DNA of 64,000 bases from Oxyruncus cristatus (taxonomy: Eukaryota > Chordata > Aves > Passeriformes > Cotingidae). Where the stretch lies: assembly GCA_013399855.1 (NCBI GenBank), contig VXAY01005255.1, positions 432,114-496,113 on the forward strand. The letters are read 5' to 3'. The notes beneath the pieces were generated by a model. That model ran no database searches, was not told where the DNA came from, and saw nothing but the letters and a program-made list of their open reading frames with translations. This document shows, piece by piece, positions 62,944-64,000 of this stretch. Position 1 is the stretch's first letter; the number at the start of each line of letters is the position of its first letter. The position numbers and the translations under genes were made by a program.

Positions 62944-64000
62944 GTTAGTGTTCTGTCACATAAAATAAGTTTGTATTATTTTACATGGGTGTTGAAATGT
63001 TTGACATTTACTGTCATAATAAGCTGAAGTGGTTGGTAAACTGACAGTAGTGGTACTGAGCCAGAAATCTATTTTAGATCAGAATCTTATATGTAGGATT
63101 TCTTAGTAGCCATATAAGAAAATTGATGAACAGCTTTATCTTCTGTTCTCCTTCTGAAACACAAATGTGAAAGTCAGTCTGCACATTTTTGAATTACTGC
63201 TGAAAGTGCCAAAAAGTATTGGGACTATAGAGTGGCAGAGAACTTAAGGAATCGTCAATAAAATTTAATAAATATTCATCCTGTGTATCTAGTATTCCTT
63301 GAGATACCTCTGACACCAAGTAGCACAGCTACAGTACAGCATACTGATAATGGTTATCTTTTGCATTTTTTTTGTTAAAGACAAGTTTGAACAGTCTAGA
63401 TCAGAGTCAGGGCATGAGCTGTTAAGTAACGCACATGATCAGAAGTTCAGTGCTCAAACTGCCTGCCTAGTTTACATTTCTGTAGCCATATAGACACTCT
63501 TAGATTTTGTAGGACATCTACAAAAAAATAGGCAGTGTGAGGGTCTGATTAATCCGTCCTAAAGATGCCTTAGAGTAAATTGGCTTTTAAAGCTATACTA
63601 GGAGACGAAGTAACCTACTGTAGAACTGAGAGAAAGAATAAATGTCATCCTCTGTTTTGTATATTAGGGCAATGAGATCTCTCACTGAAAAAAGCATGTG
63701 AACTTCCATTTTGTTGATAATTTTTTCATTTTATTGCTGCTTCCCTACCAAAAGTATAGCAGCCTGATTACATTTAGCAAGGTCAAACAGAGTTTTGTTA
63801 TTCCTTTTAGTTTATCTTCATCTTAATGTATGTAGGATAACATTTATGTAGGCTCAAAGAAAAATTTGAGGTAAGCGGTTTTGGTGAGTGTATATTTTTT
63901 GAAATCCAAACTGAGATTATGGGATTGGTGTTTTGAGTGGTTTGTGTCAATGTTAACCAGTCATCAAACACTTTTGGGGAAAAATTAATAACAAAATAGC
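62944..64000. other. VWA3B intron, nothing recognised
   Basis: AT-rich sequence after the last exon, to the window edge. No further exon was found, and the next one (the central VWA domain) should be beyond 64000. Confidence 0.5.

Noticed and set aside
1..64000. CRISPR arrays, operons, bacterial regulatory sites
   Set aside because: The window is clearly vertebrate nuclear DNA with introns and LINEs; no regularly spaced repeats of that kind are present.

Overview
This is a piece of a vertebrate nuclear genome, most likely from a bird and probably a passerine. Coding sequence is split into short exons with GT-AG introns. Interspersed repeats are mostly CR1 LINEs whose 3' ends carry ATTCTGTG/ATTCTATG-type repeats. 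One SINE joins a tRNA-Ile-like head to a CR1-like tail, the architecture of the SINEs described from zebra finch. An LTR-like repeat near 61.2-61.6 kb also looks passerine. The species call is inference; the bird call is firmer.

The only protein-coding gene I can support is the 5' half of VWA3B (von Willebrand factor A domain-containing 3B) on the + strand. Nine coding exons lie between 38426 and 62943. They sum to 1,489 nt (about 496 codons), and every exon-exon junction keeps the reading frame. The first coding exon (start Met) was not found and should lie upstream of 38426. The gene runs off the right edge, because the last exon ends in phase 2. The encoded part comprises a charged N-terminal stretch, a 'WLQxYGLK' module, a VWA-like domain without a canonical metal-binding DxSxS motif, and a second copy of the WLQxYGLK module.

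Layout: 1-365 is a CpG island with a YY1-like motif (a promoter of unassigned gene or strand). From 366 to 33.4 kb there is no recognisable exon: unique AT-rich DNA with a decayed CR1 fragment, a tRNA-derived fragment with a hairpin, a chimeric SINE, short homopolymers and a few open or GC-rich patches. At 33.46-34.96 kb a second CpG island, broken by a 74-base N gap, sits between two same-strand truncated CR1 copies; it is the best candidate for the VWA3B promoter. From 38.4 kb to the end is VWA3B, with introns holding several CR1s (one with reverse-transcriptase remnants), two LTR-like elements, a 16-bp tandem repeat and an odd cysteine-rich decayed reading frame on the minus strand.

I found no bacterial-type systems, CRISPR arrays, rRNA or intact tRNA genes. 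The observations most worth following are the internal duplication and degenerate VWA site in VWA3B, the CR1 inserted about 12 bp past a splice donor, the cysteine-rich remnant at 60.5-60.9 kb, and the gapped CpG island.
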